Source of the DNA: an uncultured Helicobacteraceae bacterium
GTDB taxonomy: Bacteria > Campylobacterota > Campylobacteria > Campylobacterales > Helicobacteraceae
Direction of reading: 5' to 3'
Length of the DNA: 64,000 nt
Assembly: GCA_910578285.1 (NCBI GenBank)
Contig: CAJTQL010000003.1
Location: 135,743 to 199,742 of the forward strand
Under the pieces are notes generated by a model, which was not told where the DNA came from, did no database searches, and saw nothing but the letters and a program-made list of their open reading frames with translations. Position 1 is the stretch's first letter, and each line of letters starts with the position of its first letter. Positions 42,945 through 52,100 of this stretch are shown in pieces. The translations under genes and the position numbers were made by a program.

Positions 42945-43217
42945 CATTAGATTTTTTTTTGAGATTCTCAATGTGGTTATTTTCTAAGGGGGACAAGGGG
43001 GTTTATTTGCCAAAGCAAATAACAACATGTTTGCGTTTCTTATGATAGTTTATCCCCTTATCCCCCTAACACCTCCAAACCCCTGCACGCTTTTTAAATG
43101 TGCGCTACGCTTGTATATGTCGCACTCCACAGCGCTGCGTCTCTATTATCGCCTTTGGCAGGAACGTTGTCACGTGCGCTGTGGTTGGGACGTTCACACA
43201 ATGAGCAATGGCAAATC

Positions 43218-43272
43218 GGAGGTGCGGTTTTAACCGCACATCATAAATATGTGCGACTCAAGTCGCACCTCC
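43218..43272. repeat. Compound inverted repeat
   Basis: GGAGGTGCGGTTTTAACCGC at one end and GTGCGACTCAAGTCGCAC followed by CTCC at the other. Each end is itself a hairpin (GTGCGGTT/AACCGCAC and GTGCGACT/AGTCGCAC), and the ends also pair with each other (GGAGGTGCG/CGCACCTCC). Could be the footprint of a small mobile palindrome. Confidence 0.6.
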
Positions 43273-43277
43273 ATTTT

Positions 43278-43296
43278 CCCCTCCCTTGCGGAGGGG
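43278..43296. terminator. GC-rich stem-loop
   Basis: CCCCTCC-CTTGC-GGAGGGG lies about 45 bases beyond the rluD stop (minus strand). No T tract follows on either strand, so terminator function is uncertain. Confidence 0.35.
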
Positions 43297-43339
43297 GCAG
43301 GGGGGGTGGGTCATCGCAGCAAAGCGCGAGCGTGGCAGG

Positions 43340-44218
43340 TTAGCAAAACCCCTCCTCGCACGTGAGCACAAAGCGCAGCCCCAAAAACACAAACTCCAAC
43401 CGCTCTGCGTGCAGCATAAGCCGTTTTGCGCCAAAGCTTGTCGTGTATGCATGTCCCTCAATCTTGTGATTGAGATAGGCTCGCGCAAGAGAATGGGGCG
43501 CACCATAGAGTGGGTCACCCACAATGCGGTGTCCGATGGATTCGAGATGTACGCGGATTTGGTGTGTGCGCCCCGTGTGTGGGATTGCTTCAATCAATGT
43601 CGTGTTGGTGGTGCTGTCGTAATGCAGCGGCACAATGTCTGTGATAGAGGGTTTGCCATGTGGACTCACAAAGCTTTTAATGGACAAATCCCCGCCCTTT
43701 TGGGGGCGGTAGATAGGCGATGTGATACGCATGGACGTTTCGATTCTGCCAACACAGAGTGCGCGATAGACTTTGCGAATCTGCCGCGTTTCAAACAGCG
43801 CGCCCAAAGAGCGGGCATGTGGCTTTTTGCTCGCCAAAATAAGCCCGCTTGTTTCTTTGTCGAGACGATGTAGCAATACCGCATTATTGCCCAACGCGGC
43901 ATAGACGCTATCAAGCAATGTTGGTGCTTGGAATCGCCCCTTTGGGTGGCAGAGCAAAAACGCTGGCTTGTTGAATGCGACAAAATAGGGTGTTATAAAA
44001 AAGGGAGCAATCACGGATTCTCTATCGTTTTGAAGCATTGCAACCTTGATGGTTCCGCAGATTTCTTGCCCTTTAGCACAAGGTTTGCCATTGCTTGTTA
44101 CACGCCCCAAATCAAGCCATTGCTGTGCTTTAGAATGCGGAATCTGGAATTGTTTGGTAAGAAAGATGCAGAGTTTTGTGGGTGTGGGCAGAACAAAGGT
44201 TTGTTGCACGAATCGCAT
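43340..44218 (-). CDS. RluA-family pseudouridine synthase
   Basis: Encodes 292 aa. It isomerises uridines in rRNA or tRNA. The catalytic motif LLHRLDKETSGLIL carries the essential Asp; PHTGRTHQIRVHL and GDPLYGA are further family motifs. The N-terminus has an S4-like stretch (SKAQQWLDLGRVTSNGK). Which uridine is modified (RluD, RluC or TruC class) cannot be told. It starts next to a candidate structured RNA on the same strand. Confidence 0.9.
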   Translation of the reverse strand: MRFVQQTFVLPTPTKLCIFLTKQFQIPHSKAQQWLDLGRVTSNGKPCAKGQEICGTIKVAMLQNDRESVIAPFFITPYFVAFNKPAFLLCHPKGRFQAPTLLDSVYAALGNNAVLLHRLDKETSGLILASKKPHARSLGALFETRQIRKVYRALCVGRIETSMRITSPIYRPQKGGDLSIKSFVSPHGKPSITDIVPLHYDSTTNTTLIEAIPHTGRTHQIRVHLESIGHRIVGDPLYGAPHSLARAYLNHKIEGHAYTTSFGAKRLMLHAERLEFVFLGLRFVLTCEEGFC

Positions 44219-44235
44219 AGTGTCCCAAAATACCT

Positions 44236-44444
44236 ATTGCAAAACGATTTGTTGATAGAATGTGTGCCATGGGAGCGAGCCATGGCGCACGACTTGTCTT
44301 GCTCGAAGCAAGAACCCCTGCACATTCCTCTCCATCGCCCTGTGGAGTTCCTCTAGGAACGTCGACTGAACCTGTGTCAATCATCTGGTAATGCTCTACC
44401 AAATAGTCTCTCATTGTGCATTGTCTAACGCACTACTAAAGACC
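44236..44444 (-). ncRNA. Candidate structured RNA of unknown family
   Basis: Five consecutive stem-loops occupy 44262-44400: GTGTGCCATGG/CCATGGCGCAC (11 bp, 7-nt loop), TCTTGC/GCAAGA, CTCCA/TGGAG, GTTCC/GGAAC and GGTA/TACC. On the minus strand an extended -10 (TGGTATAATTAT, hexamer at 44451-44456) lies just upstream, so a transcript of about 200 nt is predicted, ending near the start of the pseudouridine synthase gene. A 94-codon frame runs through it, but its codons (CAG, GGA, AGA) are unlike the neighbours. Conserved cores of RNase P, SRP RNA and tmRNA were not recognised. It could also be a cis-acting leader. Confidence 0.4.
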
Positions 44445-44483
44445 AAGATAATTATACCAAAAAACCCATGATTTGTAAAGGGT

Positions 44484-45836
44484 TCAATGTGTCTTTTGTG
44501 TTGCTTTTTTGAGTTTATCGGAAATCAAAAAGGCAAGCTCAAGTGCTTGTGTGGCGTTTAGACGTGGGTCACAATGTGTGTGGTAGCGGCTTGAAAGATC
44601 ATCTTCAGTGATTTTTTGGCTGCCACCAACGCATTCTGTAACATCTTGCCCTGTCATTTCGAGGTGGATTCCACCTGCATGACTCCCTTGTGCTTCGTGA
44701 ATTTCAAAAAAGGCACAGACTTCTTCGAGGATTGCGTCAAACCGCCGCGTTTTATAGCCGCTGGTTGCCTTGATTGTGTTACCATGCATTGGGTCAATGC
44801 TCCATAGAATCTTGCGCCCTTCTTTGCAAACGTTTGCAAGCAGCGGAGGAAAATGTTTGCGAATGTTGTCGCTGCCCATACGTATGATGAAATTCAGGCG
44901 TCCTGCTTCGTTTTCGGGGTTGATCTTGTCGCAAAGCGCAATCAAATCGTTTGCATTTGCATTGGGTCCAATCTTCACACCCACAGGGTTTTTGACGCCG
45001 CGCAAAAACTCAACATGCGCCTCATCAACGCCACGTGTGCGCTCACCAATCCACAGCATGTGTGCCGAGCAGTCATACCAGTCGCCGCTTAGGCTATCTT
45101 TGCGTGTCAATCCTTCTTCGTAGTTGAGCAGCAATGCTTCATGGGATGTATAAAACTCGGTTTCGCGCACTTGCGAGAGTTGTGCGTTGATTCCGCATGC
45201 TTCCATAAAAGCAAGCGATTCGGTGATGCGTTCGCTAATGTGTTTGTAGCGCTCTTGGCTTTGCGATTCGACAAAGTCGAGATTCCATCGTTGTACCTCA
45301 TGCAAGTTTGCAAATCCGCCCTGTGCAAAGGCGCGCAAGAGGTTGAGTGTCGCGGCAGATTGGTGATAGGCTTGCAAGATTCGCTCTGGGTCGGGCTCGC
45401 GCGCCTCTGCGTTAAACTCGATACTGTTGACATTGTCGCCACGATAGCTTGGCAAGCAGATGTTGTCGATTGTCTCTGTGTCGCTGCTACGTGGTTTGGC
45501 AAATTGCCCTGCGAGCCGCCCAACTTTGACAATGGGGCAGCGCCCTGCAAAAGTCAGCACGACTGCCATTTGGAGAATGACTTTGAATGTGTCGCGGATA
45601 TTGATGGCGTTAAATTCACTAAAACTTTCGGCGCAATCACCGCCTTGCAACAAAAAGCCTTGCCCACAAACAACATCTGCAAGCCGCTTTTTGAGTGAGC
45701 GCACCTCGCCTGCAAACACAAGCGGTGGATAGCCTCGCAATTTTCTTTCAACCTCTTCAAGTGCCTGAATGTTTTGATAGATGGGCTGCTGCTTGATGGG
45801 CTGATTGCGCCAGCTTTGTGGTGTCCATTGATTCAT
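44484..45836 (-). CDS. aroF: Class II DAHP synthase
   Basis: Encodes 450 aa. 3-deoxy-7-phosphoheptulonate synthase of the plant-like class II, first step of the shikimate pathway. Motifs include FLLQGGDCAESF with the metal Cys, VGRLAGQFAKPRS, PVGVKIGPNA, WSIDPMHGNT and HLEMTGQDVTEC, with the Glu/His/Asp metal ligands. H. pylori uses the same class. The symbol is tentative (aroF/aroG use varies). A candidate -10 (TAGAAT, minus strand, 45860-45865) precedes it. Confidence 0.93.
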   Translation of the reverse strand: MNQWTPQSWRNQPIKQQPIYQNIQALEEVERKLRGYPPLVFAGEVRSLKKRLADVVCGQGFLLQGGDCAESFSEFNAINIRDTFKVILQMAVVLTFAGRCPIVKVGRLAGQFAKPRSSDTETIDNICLPSYRGDNVNSIEFNAEAREPDPERILQAYHQSAATLNLLRAFAQGGFANLHEVQRWNLDFVESQSQERYKHISERITESLAFMEACGINAQLSQVRETEFYTSHEALLLNYEEGLTRKDSLSGDWYDCSAHMLWIGERTRGVDEAHVEFLRGVKNPVGVKIGPNANANDLIALCDKINPENEAGRLNFIIRMGSDNIRKHFPPLLANVCKEGRKILWSIDPMHGNTIKATSGYKTRRFDAILEEVCAFFEIHEAQGSHAGGIHLEMTGQDVTECVGGSQKITEDDLSSRYHTHCDPRLNATQALELAFLISDKLKKATQKTH

Positions 45837-45910
45837 CTAAGAGTCCTTTTTAAATTCAGATTCTAACCTATTTTGACTTAAAGCAATACAACTTTTTAAG
45901 AGAGTGCTGC

Positions 45911-45916
45911 TATAAT
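45911..45916 (+). promoter_or_regulatory. sigma70-type -10 for the yjfB-like gene
   Basis: TATAAT within GCTGCTATAATGCGC, 30 bases before the ATG at 45946. It is divergent from the DAHP synthase promoter. Confidence 0.5.
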
Positions 45917-45945
45917 GCGCATCATTTTAGTATAAAGGAAAGACA

Positions 45946-46152
45946 ATGGAACTTTTAGGAATGACAAATACAGCGTTGATTTCGGGCAACCTTTTTGCAA
46001 TAAAAAAAGCAATGGAGACGCAAGAAATCCTTGTTACGAAACTACTTGAAGGAATGACACTCGCCCAGATTCCCTCTGCTCTTGCCACAGAAAGCGCTCC
46101 AACAACGGGTGTTAATATGGCAACTGATGGTGGGCTTGATATTCGAATCTAG
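45946..46152 (+). CDS. YjfB-family small putative motility protein
   Basis: Encodes 68 aa: MELLGMTNTALISGNLFAIK, then K-A-M-E-T-Q-E and a Leu-rich helix (LVTKLLEGMT), ending in a Ser/Thr/Ala-rich tail. The pattern (short N-terminal helix, K-x-M-x-x-Q-E) fits YjfB/'putative motility' proteins, which are often co-regulated with flagella. AAAGGAAAGACA precedes the ATG. slt begins 22 bases downstream. The assignment rests on a short pattern. Confidence 0.6.
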   Translation: MELLGMTNTALISGNLFAIKKAMETQEILVTKLLEGMTLAQIPSALATESAPTTGVNMATDGGLDIRI

Positions 46153-46174
46153 CCCCAACTTGAGGCAAAATGTG

Positions 46175-47794
46175 ATGTTCAAAAAATCTTTTTTTCTGTT
46201 TGTATTTTGCCTGTGTTGTACATTGTGGGCAGAGCAGTCGTTTATCGAGACATATATCCGCAACAAGCCCAAAGGAATTGTGCGCGATTTTTATATTTGG
46301 CAATATCTCCACAAGCACAATCCAAGTGCGCATGAACTCCAGAATCTCTATGATTTATTGAGTGCCACAAATCCCTATTTGCGCCGTGCGATTGCGCATT
46401 TGAGCAAGACAACAGCCCTGCCGCGCGATGTGCAATGTGCAAATATGGAATTGAAATTCGCCCTGCAAACCGACACGACATGCTTTGAGCGCGCGCTCAA
46501 AGGCAAATTTGCAAGCGCGAGGTCGTTCAATACAAAAGAACAGCAACGTGCCTTGAAACTCACAAAGGATTCCACGCTCAAGGCGGCTTTGCAGGTTTTG
46601 TTTGCCAAAAATCGTCTCCAATTGCTTGCCAAAAGCGATGCAGCGGTGTTTGCACGCGTGTATCCCGCGCTAAATGGCAGCGAAAAGCAAAAGATTCCGC
46701 TCACGCCGCAAATCCTCCAAACGTTGAGTGCGCAAAAAAACAATGCGTTTTATCGGCTGCTGCATTCTGTTGCAATGTCAAAAAACAGCCCGCTCAAGCC
46801 GTTGTTGTTGCAGAGCGACATCTCCACAGCACCACACAATACACTTTTTGCGTTTGGGCTCAACGAGCTGCGCTTTGGCAGCAAACAAAAGGCGATGCTA
46901 TATTTTGCACGTGCACAAATGGCGACTTCCTCGGCATTTTTTGTTGATAGAGCGCTGTTTTGGCAATATCTCGTGAGTGAGGATTCGCGCTATCTGCACG
47001 AGCTGCTCAAGAGCAAGCATGTGAATCTGTTTAGCCTCTATGCCGCCGAGATTCTAGGGAAGAAGCCCGCGTTTAGCATTCGGTATCATGTCGCAAATCT
47101 CTCGAGTGCCGCGCCGCCGTTTAACCCGAGCGACCCCTACCAATGGCAAGAGATTGCGAGCGCGATTGCTGCAGCAGATCATACGCGCCTTAGCGAGATG
47201 ATTCCTTATTTCTCCTTTGAAAGCACATTGCCTCATCTCGTCTATTTGCTTGATAGAATCGAAAAATTTCAACATCATTATTTCATCGTCCCATACGATG
47301 GGCTTATCGCTTGGGAGACTGCTGCACAAAAGAGCCTTACACTTGCGATTGCCAAGCAAGAAAGCCTCTTTTTACCCGCGCTCATCTCGCGTAGCTTCGC
47401 GCTTGGGCTCATGCAGATTATGCCCGCAAATATCGAGCCTTTCGCGAAAGAAATGGGGCTCAAAAATGTCCAATACGATTCGCTTTTTGAACCTGCAGTC
47501 GCGCTGCAAATGGGGCGATTTTATTTGAGCAAGCTCGAACGTGAATATCGCCACCCGCTTTTTGTGGCGTATGCCTACAATGGCGGTCCCACATTTTTGC
47601 GCAAATTGCTTGCCAGAGGCGAGCTTTTTCGCAAGAATGCGGCTTTTGAGCCATGGCTTAGTATGGAGCTCATTCCGTATGAAGAGACGCGATTCTATGG
47701 CATGCGCGTGCTTGCAAACTATCTTGTCTATCAGCAACACTTTGGGCAAAAGACGAACCTACAGAATCTCTTGAATGAGAGCCTCGTCTATTAG
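46175..47794 (+). CDS. slt: Soluble lytic murein transglycosylase
   Basis: Encodes 539 aa with a signal peptide (MFKKSFFLFVFCLCCTLWA). A long helical U-shaped region follows, then a C-terminal SLT domain (~390-520). The catalytic Glu is in AIAKQESLFLPALISRSFAL, followed by GLMQIMPANIEPFAKEMG and AYAYNGGPTFLRKLL. Start 46175 was chosen because the signal peptide begins there; the frame opens 93 bases earlier inside the yjfB-like gene. The stop overlaps the convergent permease gene by four bases. Confidence 0.93.
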   Translation: MFKKSFFLFVFCLCCTLWAEQSFIETYIRNKPKGIVRDFYIWQYLHKHNPSAHELQNLYDLLSATNPYLRRAIAHLSKTTALPRDVQCANMELKFALQTDTTCFERALKGKFASARSFNTKEQQRALKLTKDSTLKAALQVLFAKNRLQLLAKSDAAVFARVYPALNGSEKQKIPLTPQILQTLSAQKNNAFYRLLHSVAMSKNSPLKPLLLQSDISTAPHNTLFAFGLNELRFGSKQKAMLYFARAQMATSSAFFVDRALFWQYLVSEDSRYLHELLKSKHVNLFSLYAAEILGKKPAFSIRYHVANLSSAAPPFNPSDPYQWQEIASAIAAADHTRLSEMIPYFSFESTLPHLVYLLDRIEKFQHHYFIVPYDGLIAWETAAQKSLTLAIAKQESLFLPALISRSFALGLMQIMPANIEPFAKEMGLKNVQYDSLFEPAVALQMGRFYLSKLEREYRHPLFVAYAYNGGPTFLRKLLARGELFRKNAAFEPWLSMELIPYEETRFYGMRVLANYLVYQQHFGQKTNLQNLLNESLVY

Positions 47795-48546
47795 GATTCG
47801 AGCAGCTTTTGAATCATTGCAGCAATCACGAGTGCATAGAGTGCAACGAGTGCATAGCGATGTTTCTTCGCGTCAATGACACGAAGTAGCGCGATTCCAA
47901 TCGAGACGCCAACCAAAGACGCGACACCAACGGTCGCACCTTGCACATATTGTACATAGCCATGATAAGCGAGGCTTGCAAAGCCAGAGACTGAAGCGAA
48001 AATGATAAAAAATAAAGAAATTGGGATTGCTTGTTTGGAATTGATATGCAGATAGAGGCTAAGGAGTGGGACGAGTATGAGTCCACCACCGATTCCAAGC
48101 GAAATGGCAAACACGCCCGTGAGCGCACCGATTGTGATGAGGACAAGCTTGTTTGGATTCTGCCGCCTCACGCCCACAACATCGCTTGCTTTGAAAAGAA
48201 AGCGCCAGAGTGCGCCGATTGCAAGCAGCAAAAATAGAATCGTGAGTACAAACGCACTCAATGTGTCGACAACAACCCCACTAAAAGCCGCACCAATCAG
48301 CCCGCCAATACCAACCCATAGCCCTTCATCAAAATTGAGATTGCCTTTTTTGTAGTTCATATACGAGCCCCACAGCGAAGAGAACATCATTTGCATGACC
48401 GAGATTCCAATCGCTGTTTTGATGTCGAGCCCTAGTAACATTATTGCGGGCACGATGAGCGTTCCGCCTCCGATACCAAAAAAGCCAGCAAAGATTCCAG
48501 ACAACAGCCCAAGCCCAAGCAATATAACACTATCCAACCATTCCAT
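47791..48546 (-). CDS. TauE/SafE (TSUP) family permease
   Basis: Encodes 251 aa with about eight membrane segments in two repeated halves. Each half holds a Gly-rich motif: GIFAGFFGIGGGTLIVPAI and GVFAISLGIGGGLILVPLL. The family exports or imports sulfite, sulfoacetate and related anions. The substrate cannot be inferred from neighbours. Convergent with slt. Confidence 0.88.
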   Translation of the reverse strand: MEWLDSVILLGLGLLSGIFAGFFGIGGGTLIVPAIMLLGLDIKTAIGISVMQMMFSSLWGSYMNYKKGNLNFDEGLWVGIGGLIGAAFSGVVVDTLSAFVLTILFLLLAIGALWRFLFKASDVVGVRRQNPNKLVLITIGALTGVFAISLGIGGGLILVPLLSLYLHINSKQAIPISLFFIIFASVSGFASLAYHGYVQYVQGATVGVASLVGVSIGIALLRVIDAKKHRYALVALYALVIAAMIQKLLES

Positions 48547-48734
48547 TGCATGCTCCTTTTATCGCGATTATAGCATTATCAATGAAGTTGTATGGAAATT
48601 GCATTCTTTTTAGGGAGTTTTGAGAAACTGCGGTGTAGAATCCAACGAAGAGAAATGGAAAATTGTGGAATGCACTTTGCTAGCGATCCATACAATAAAT
48701 GCATGCGTTTGTGGTTACAGAGGGAGTGAAAGAC

Positions 48735-49535
48735 ATGATGAAAGTCGAGTTGTTGCAGCAATATGTTCAGATTAGCGTGAGTCGCTATTCTGAATTTTTG
48801 CCACGTGCAATTTCGTTCGCGATGCGACATTTTTCTCGTAGCTATCGGCTTTCTAGCTCGATTCTCATTCTCGATGATGGCGAGCGGTTGAAAAAGGATT
48901 ATTTTCTCAATTGGGCATATCATGTCGGCTTGCAAAAAGAATCGATTGAGGAGAGCGCGAGCTTTGAAGAGATTTTGCAACACAGCTATCTGCCAATTCG
49001 GATTAAGATTGTCGATGAGACAGGCATGCTCGAGCAAATCCGCGTCTCGCTTCGTGTGATAAAAACCCACCAAGTTGCCATTTTGCTCGACCACCCCAAT
49101 CGCCTTGCTCGCCGCTATTTGCTTGCGCTGTTCAAGGATTTTTTGTTGGGCTACAACAACAAGGAGTTGTTTCTTGATTCGAGCATTGATGGCTTTTGGG
49201 AAGTCCTTATGGGGCTCATTTCGCAAAAAATTATCCACAACATCGTATTGAATTTTGACTATGAGACTTTCAAGGCATGCGCGGGCTTTGAGAATAGCAA
49301 TCTCGAATACCTCACCAAAGACGAGGCGCTATTGCGCAAGAGTCTCAAAACCCTAAGCTGTGGCATTAATGATGATTGGGAAACGATTAAAAACCGCTAC
49401 ATTGACCTTGCACGCACCTATCACCCAGACCGCGTTTATGGACAAGATGAAGCGATTGTTGAGAGCTATGCGGAGAAATTCCGCGACATTCAGGCTGCCT
49501 ATGAAGTCCTCAAAGGGCGGCTGTGTAGCGTATGA
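48735..49535 (+). CDS. J-domain protein of unknown role
   Basis: Encodes 266 aa. The C-terminal ~60 residues are a J-domain with helix II and the HPD motif (DLARTYHPDRVYG), so it should stimulate a DnaK. The N-terminal ~200 residues are not recognised. The ATG at 48735 has AGGGAG eight bases upstream; an ATG 36 bases earlier is weaker. Its end overlaps nadK (ATGA), placing it in the nadK-recN-uvrA operon. The C-terminal position of the J-domain is unusual for DnaJ/CbpA. Confidence 0.8.
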   Translation: MMKVELLQQYVQISVSRYSEFLPRAISFAMRHFSRSYRLSSSILILDDGERLKKDYFLNWAYHVGLQKESIEESASFEEILQHSYLPIRIKIVDETGMLEQIRVSLRVIKTHQVAILLDHPNRLARRYLLALFKDFLLGYNNKELFLDSSIDGFWEVLMGLISQKIIHNIVLNFDYETFKACAGFENSNLEYLTKDEALLRKSLKTLSCGINDDWETIKNRYIDLARTYHPDRVYGQDEAIVESYAEKFRDIQAAYEVLKGRLCSV

Positions 49536-50467
49536 GACAATTTCGCAATATTGGCGTGATTCTGCGCCCCAACATGCCATCTTTGGCAGCCTATTACCAC
49601 GAAATCAAGGCGATTTTCAAGCATTACAATCTCACAACCATACTCGATAGCTCGAGTGCAGAGATGATTCAATGCGATGAGGGGCTCACATTTGAAGAAT
49701 TGCTGCAATGTGTCGATTTGCTGCTTGCTGTTGGCGGGGACGGAACATTGCTTGCGCTCATTCGCCGTTCATATGGTTCGCAAATCCCTGTAGTGGGCGT
49801 GAATATGGGACGCATGGGATTCTTAGCCGAAATCTATCGCAACGAAGTGAGCCTATTGTGCGAATGCCTCGTGAATGATGAATATTCTATCCATGAAGCC
49901 CTCATGCTCGAGGGCGAGCTGCAATGGCATGGTAAATATCCGCTGCTTGTCGATACAATCGGTGTGCATTATGGCAAAACAGCATGTATACATTCGGCAG
50001 AAGAAAAAACCATTCATTTTTTCGCTTTTAACGAATTTACGCTAATGCGCAGCGACACATTTGGCATGATTTACCCGCAAATTTCGATTGTTACCGAAGA
50101 AGACTGCAAGCCATTCAGCAGCTTTGGCGGTGATGGGTTGCTCATTTCAACACCGCATGGATCGACAGCCTACAACATCAGCGCAGGAGGACCAATTCTC
50201 TATCCCTTTTCTGAAAATATTATCCTCACGCCCATCTGTGCGCATTCACTCACGCAATGCCCTCTCGTGCTTTCTTCTGACTTTGTGCTGTGTTTTGAGC
50301 TGCTCGAGCCAAGTGCGGCGAGCCTGCTCATTGATGGACAGAGGCGTACGAAATTTGAATTTGGTAGCCGCCTTTTTGTGCGCAAAGCCACGCAGAGCGC
50401 GCTATTGTTGCACACCAAACATTATGACTATTTCAAAATCTTGCGCGAAAAATTCCGTTGGGGTTGA
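49532..50467 (+). CDS. nadK: NAD kinase
   Basis: Encodes 311 aa. It makes NADP from NAD. The GGDG motif (LLAVGGDGTLLALIRR) and the second signature (SFGGDGLLISTPHGSTAYN, ISAGGPILYP) are intact. An insertion of ~25 residues around YGKTACIHSAEEKT is visible between them. Adjacent to recN, as in H. pylori. Confidence 0.95.
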   Translation: MRQFRNIGVILRPNMPSLAAYYHEIKAIFKHYNLTTILDSSSAEMIQCDEGLTFEELLQCVDLLLAVGGDGTLLALIRRSYGSQIPVVGVNMGRMGFLAEIYRNEVSLLCECLVNDEYSIHEALMLEGELQWHGKYPLLVDTIGVHYGKTACIHSAEEKTIHFFAFNEFTLMRSDTFGMIYPQISIVTEEDCKPFSSFGGDGLLISTPHGSTAYNISAGGPILYPFSENIILTPICAHSLTQCPLVLSSDFVLCFELLEPSAASLLIDGQRRTKFEFGSRLFVRKATQSALLLHTKHYDYFKILREKFRWG

Positions 50468-50487
50468 GCGTATCGAAAGTAACAACA

Positions 50488-52026
50488 ATGATTTATGAAA
50501 TCCTTATTAAAAATTCTCCCGTTTTCAAAGAAATCCATCTCGAGCTAAGTAGCGGCTTTAACGCGTTTAGCGGCGCGAGCGGTGTGGGTAAGTCAATTCT
50601 TATGGAATCCATACTTGCACTTTTTGGGCATAAAGACAGCAATGCGTCTGTGATAGAGGCGCATTTTGATAGGGCGCTTGACCTACAAGATTGGGGGATT
50701 GAGAGCGAAGAGGAAACGGTTCTCTCGATTCTCAAAAAAGACAAGACGCGCTATTTTATCAATTCCCAAAGTGTTTCAAAAAATCGCGTCATTGACATCA
50801 CATCGGGATTTGTCAAATATCTTGGCTCGCGCAATGCGCACATCGAGGACGGCTATATCCGCACATTGCTCGACTTGTTCATCGCGCAAAAATCGCCAAC
50901 TTTTGCGGAATCTCTGGGCGCTCATGTAGAACTTTTTGCGCGCACACAAGCGCTCGAAAAAGAGCTGGCTGCCTTGCAACAAAAGGAGCAGCAGCTCGAA
51001 GAGCTCAAAGAGTTTGCACGTTTTGAGATTCAAAAAATCACGTCTATCGCGCCTAAAGCGGGTGAATATGACAAATTGCTCGCCCAAAAACGGCTGCTTT
51101 CAAAAGCCGAGAAGCTCGGCGCACTTGCGCAGCTCACTGATGATTTCATCGACAAAGGCGATTGCGCTATGCAGTTGCTCGCGCTTGTTGAGCGCGATGG
51201 CGCATTTTTGCAAGAGGCACTTTTGGAATTGCGCAACATTGTCGAGGACGAAAAAGAGCGGCTCGAGGATTTACTCGAGATTGATGCAGGCGCGCTGCTT
51301 GAGCGTATTTCGCAGCTTTCTGATATTCGCAAACGTTATGGTAGCGAAGAACAAGCGCTCGAACATCTTGCGCAAAAAAAGGTCGAGCTGCAATCGTATG
51401 AGAATCTCGAGCAGAGCAAGATTGCGCTCGAAAAAGAGATCGCACAATCGCGACAAAAACGTGATGCAAACAGCCAAAGATTACATGATGAGCGCGCAAA
51501 AACCCTCAAAGACTTCGAGAGCGCCTTGAATGCGCTGTTGCAAATCTTGCATTTGCGCCCCTCGATTCTGTCGTTGCAAGAAACGCATGAAATGCCCAGC
51601 GGGCATGATGATGTGGCGCTGTGCCTCAAGGACACCGAGCTCAAAAAGCTAAGTGCAGGCGAGTTTAGCCGTGTACGCCTCGCGCTCATGGCGCTTGAGG
51701 TGGGGTTGTGCAAGAAGGTTGGGGTGCTCATTCTCGATGAGGTCGATGCGAATCTAAGCGGCGAAGAATCCGAGGGAGTCGCCAAGATTTTGCGCATGCT
51801 CGCCAAGAGCTATCAAATCCTTGCGATTTCGCACCAGCCGCATATCCCAATTTTGTGCAACAGGCATTTTTTGGTCTATAAGTCCAAGAATGGTGACAAT
51901 ATGAGTGCAATCAAGCAGCTTGATAAAGATGGGCAGATTCAAGAGATTGCGCGCATGATTAGCGGCGCGAAGATTACCAAAGAAGCGCTACAATTTGCGG
52001 CAAAAGCTTTGGGGCAGAAGTCGTAA
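50488..52026 (+). CDS. recN: DNA repair protein RecN
   Basis: Encodes 512 aa, an SMC-like ATPase of double-strand-break repair. Walker A is GASGVGKSIL near the N-terminus. A central coiled-coil region (~150-360) is rich in Glu/Lys/Leu heptads. The ABC signature LSAGEFSRVRLAL and Walker B VLILDEVDANLSG lie near ~415-450. Shorter than E. coli RecN, like the H. pylori form. I chose the ATG at 50488 (MIYEILIKN), since upstream residues lie in nadK. Confidence 0.93.
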   Translation: MIYEILIKNSPVFKEIHLELSSGFNAFSGASGVGKSILMESILALFGHKDSNASVIEAHFDRALDLQDWGIESEEETVLSILKKDKTRYFINSQSVSKNRVIDITSGFVKYLGSRNAHIEDGYIRTLLDLFIAQKSPTFAESLGAHVELFARTQALEKELAALQQKEQQLEELKEFARFEIQKITSIAPKAGEYDKLLAQKRLLSKAEKLGALAQLTDDFIDKGDCAMQLLALVERDGAFLQEALLELRNIVEDEKERLEDLLEIDAGALLERISQLSDIRKRYGSEEQALEHLAQKKVELQSYENLEQSKIALEKEIAQSRQKRDANSQRLHDERAKTLKDFESALNALLQILHLRPSILSLQETHEMPSGHDDVALCLKDTELKKLSAGEFSRVRLALMALEVGLCKKVGVLILDEVDANLSGEESEGVAKILRMLAKSYQILAISHQPHIPILCNRHFLVYKSKNGDNMSAIKQLDKDGQIQEIARMISGAKITKEALQFAAKALGQKS

Positions 52027-52100
52027 TTGCGATTTGATACTATTGCCAAAACCACGCTTTTGTGCTATAATCTATGCCATTTTTTGCCAAAGGGTGCGTT

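Larger units (their letters stand above)
42570..43339. other. Repeat-rich gene-free stretch
   Basis: No convincing gene in 770 bases. It holds a G10 tract (42587-42596), an R1 fragment (about 42673-42715), two R2 palindromes, a larger inverted repeat and a GC-rich hairpin, listed separately. A 68-codon open frame near 43027-43233 looks random. Confidence 0.6.

Noticed and set aside
43027..43233. A 68-codon plus-strand frame in repeat-rich DNA
   Set aside because: No ribosome site, low-complexity and Cys-rich composition, and its 3' part runs into an inverted repeat; it looks like chance.
44130..44414. A 94-codon minus-strand frame through the hairpin cluster
   Set aside because: Codon choice (CAG, GGA, AGA) is unlike neighbouring genes, it overlaps the pseudouridine synthase gene by 89 bases, and the region is dense with stem-loops; an RNA explains it better.
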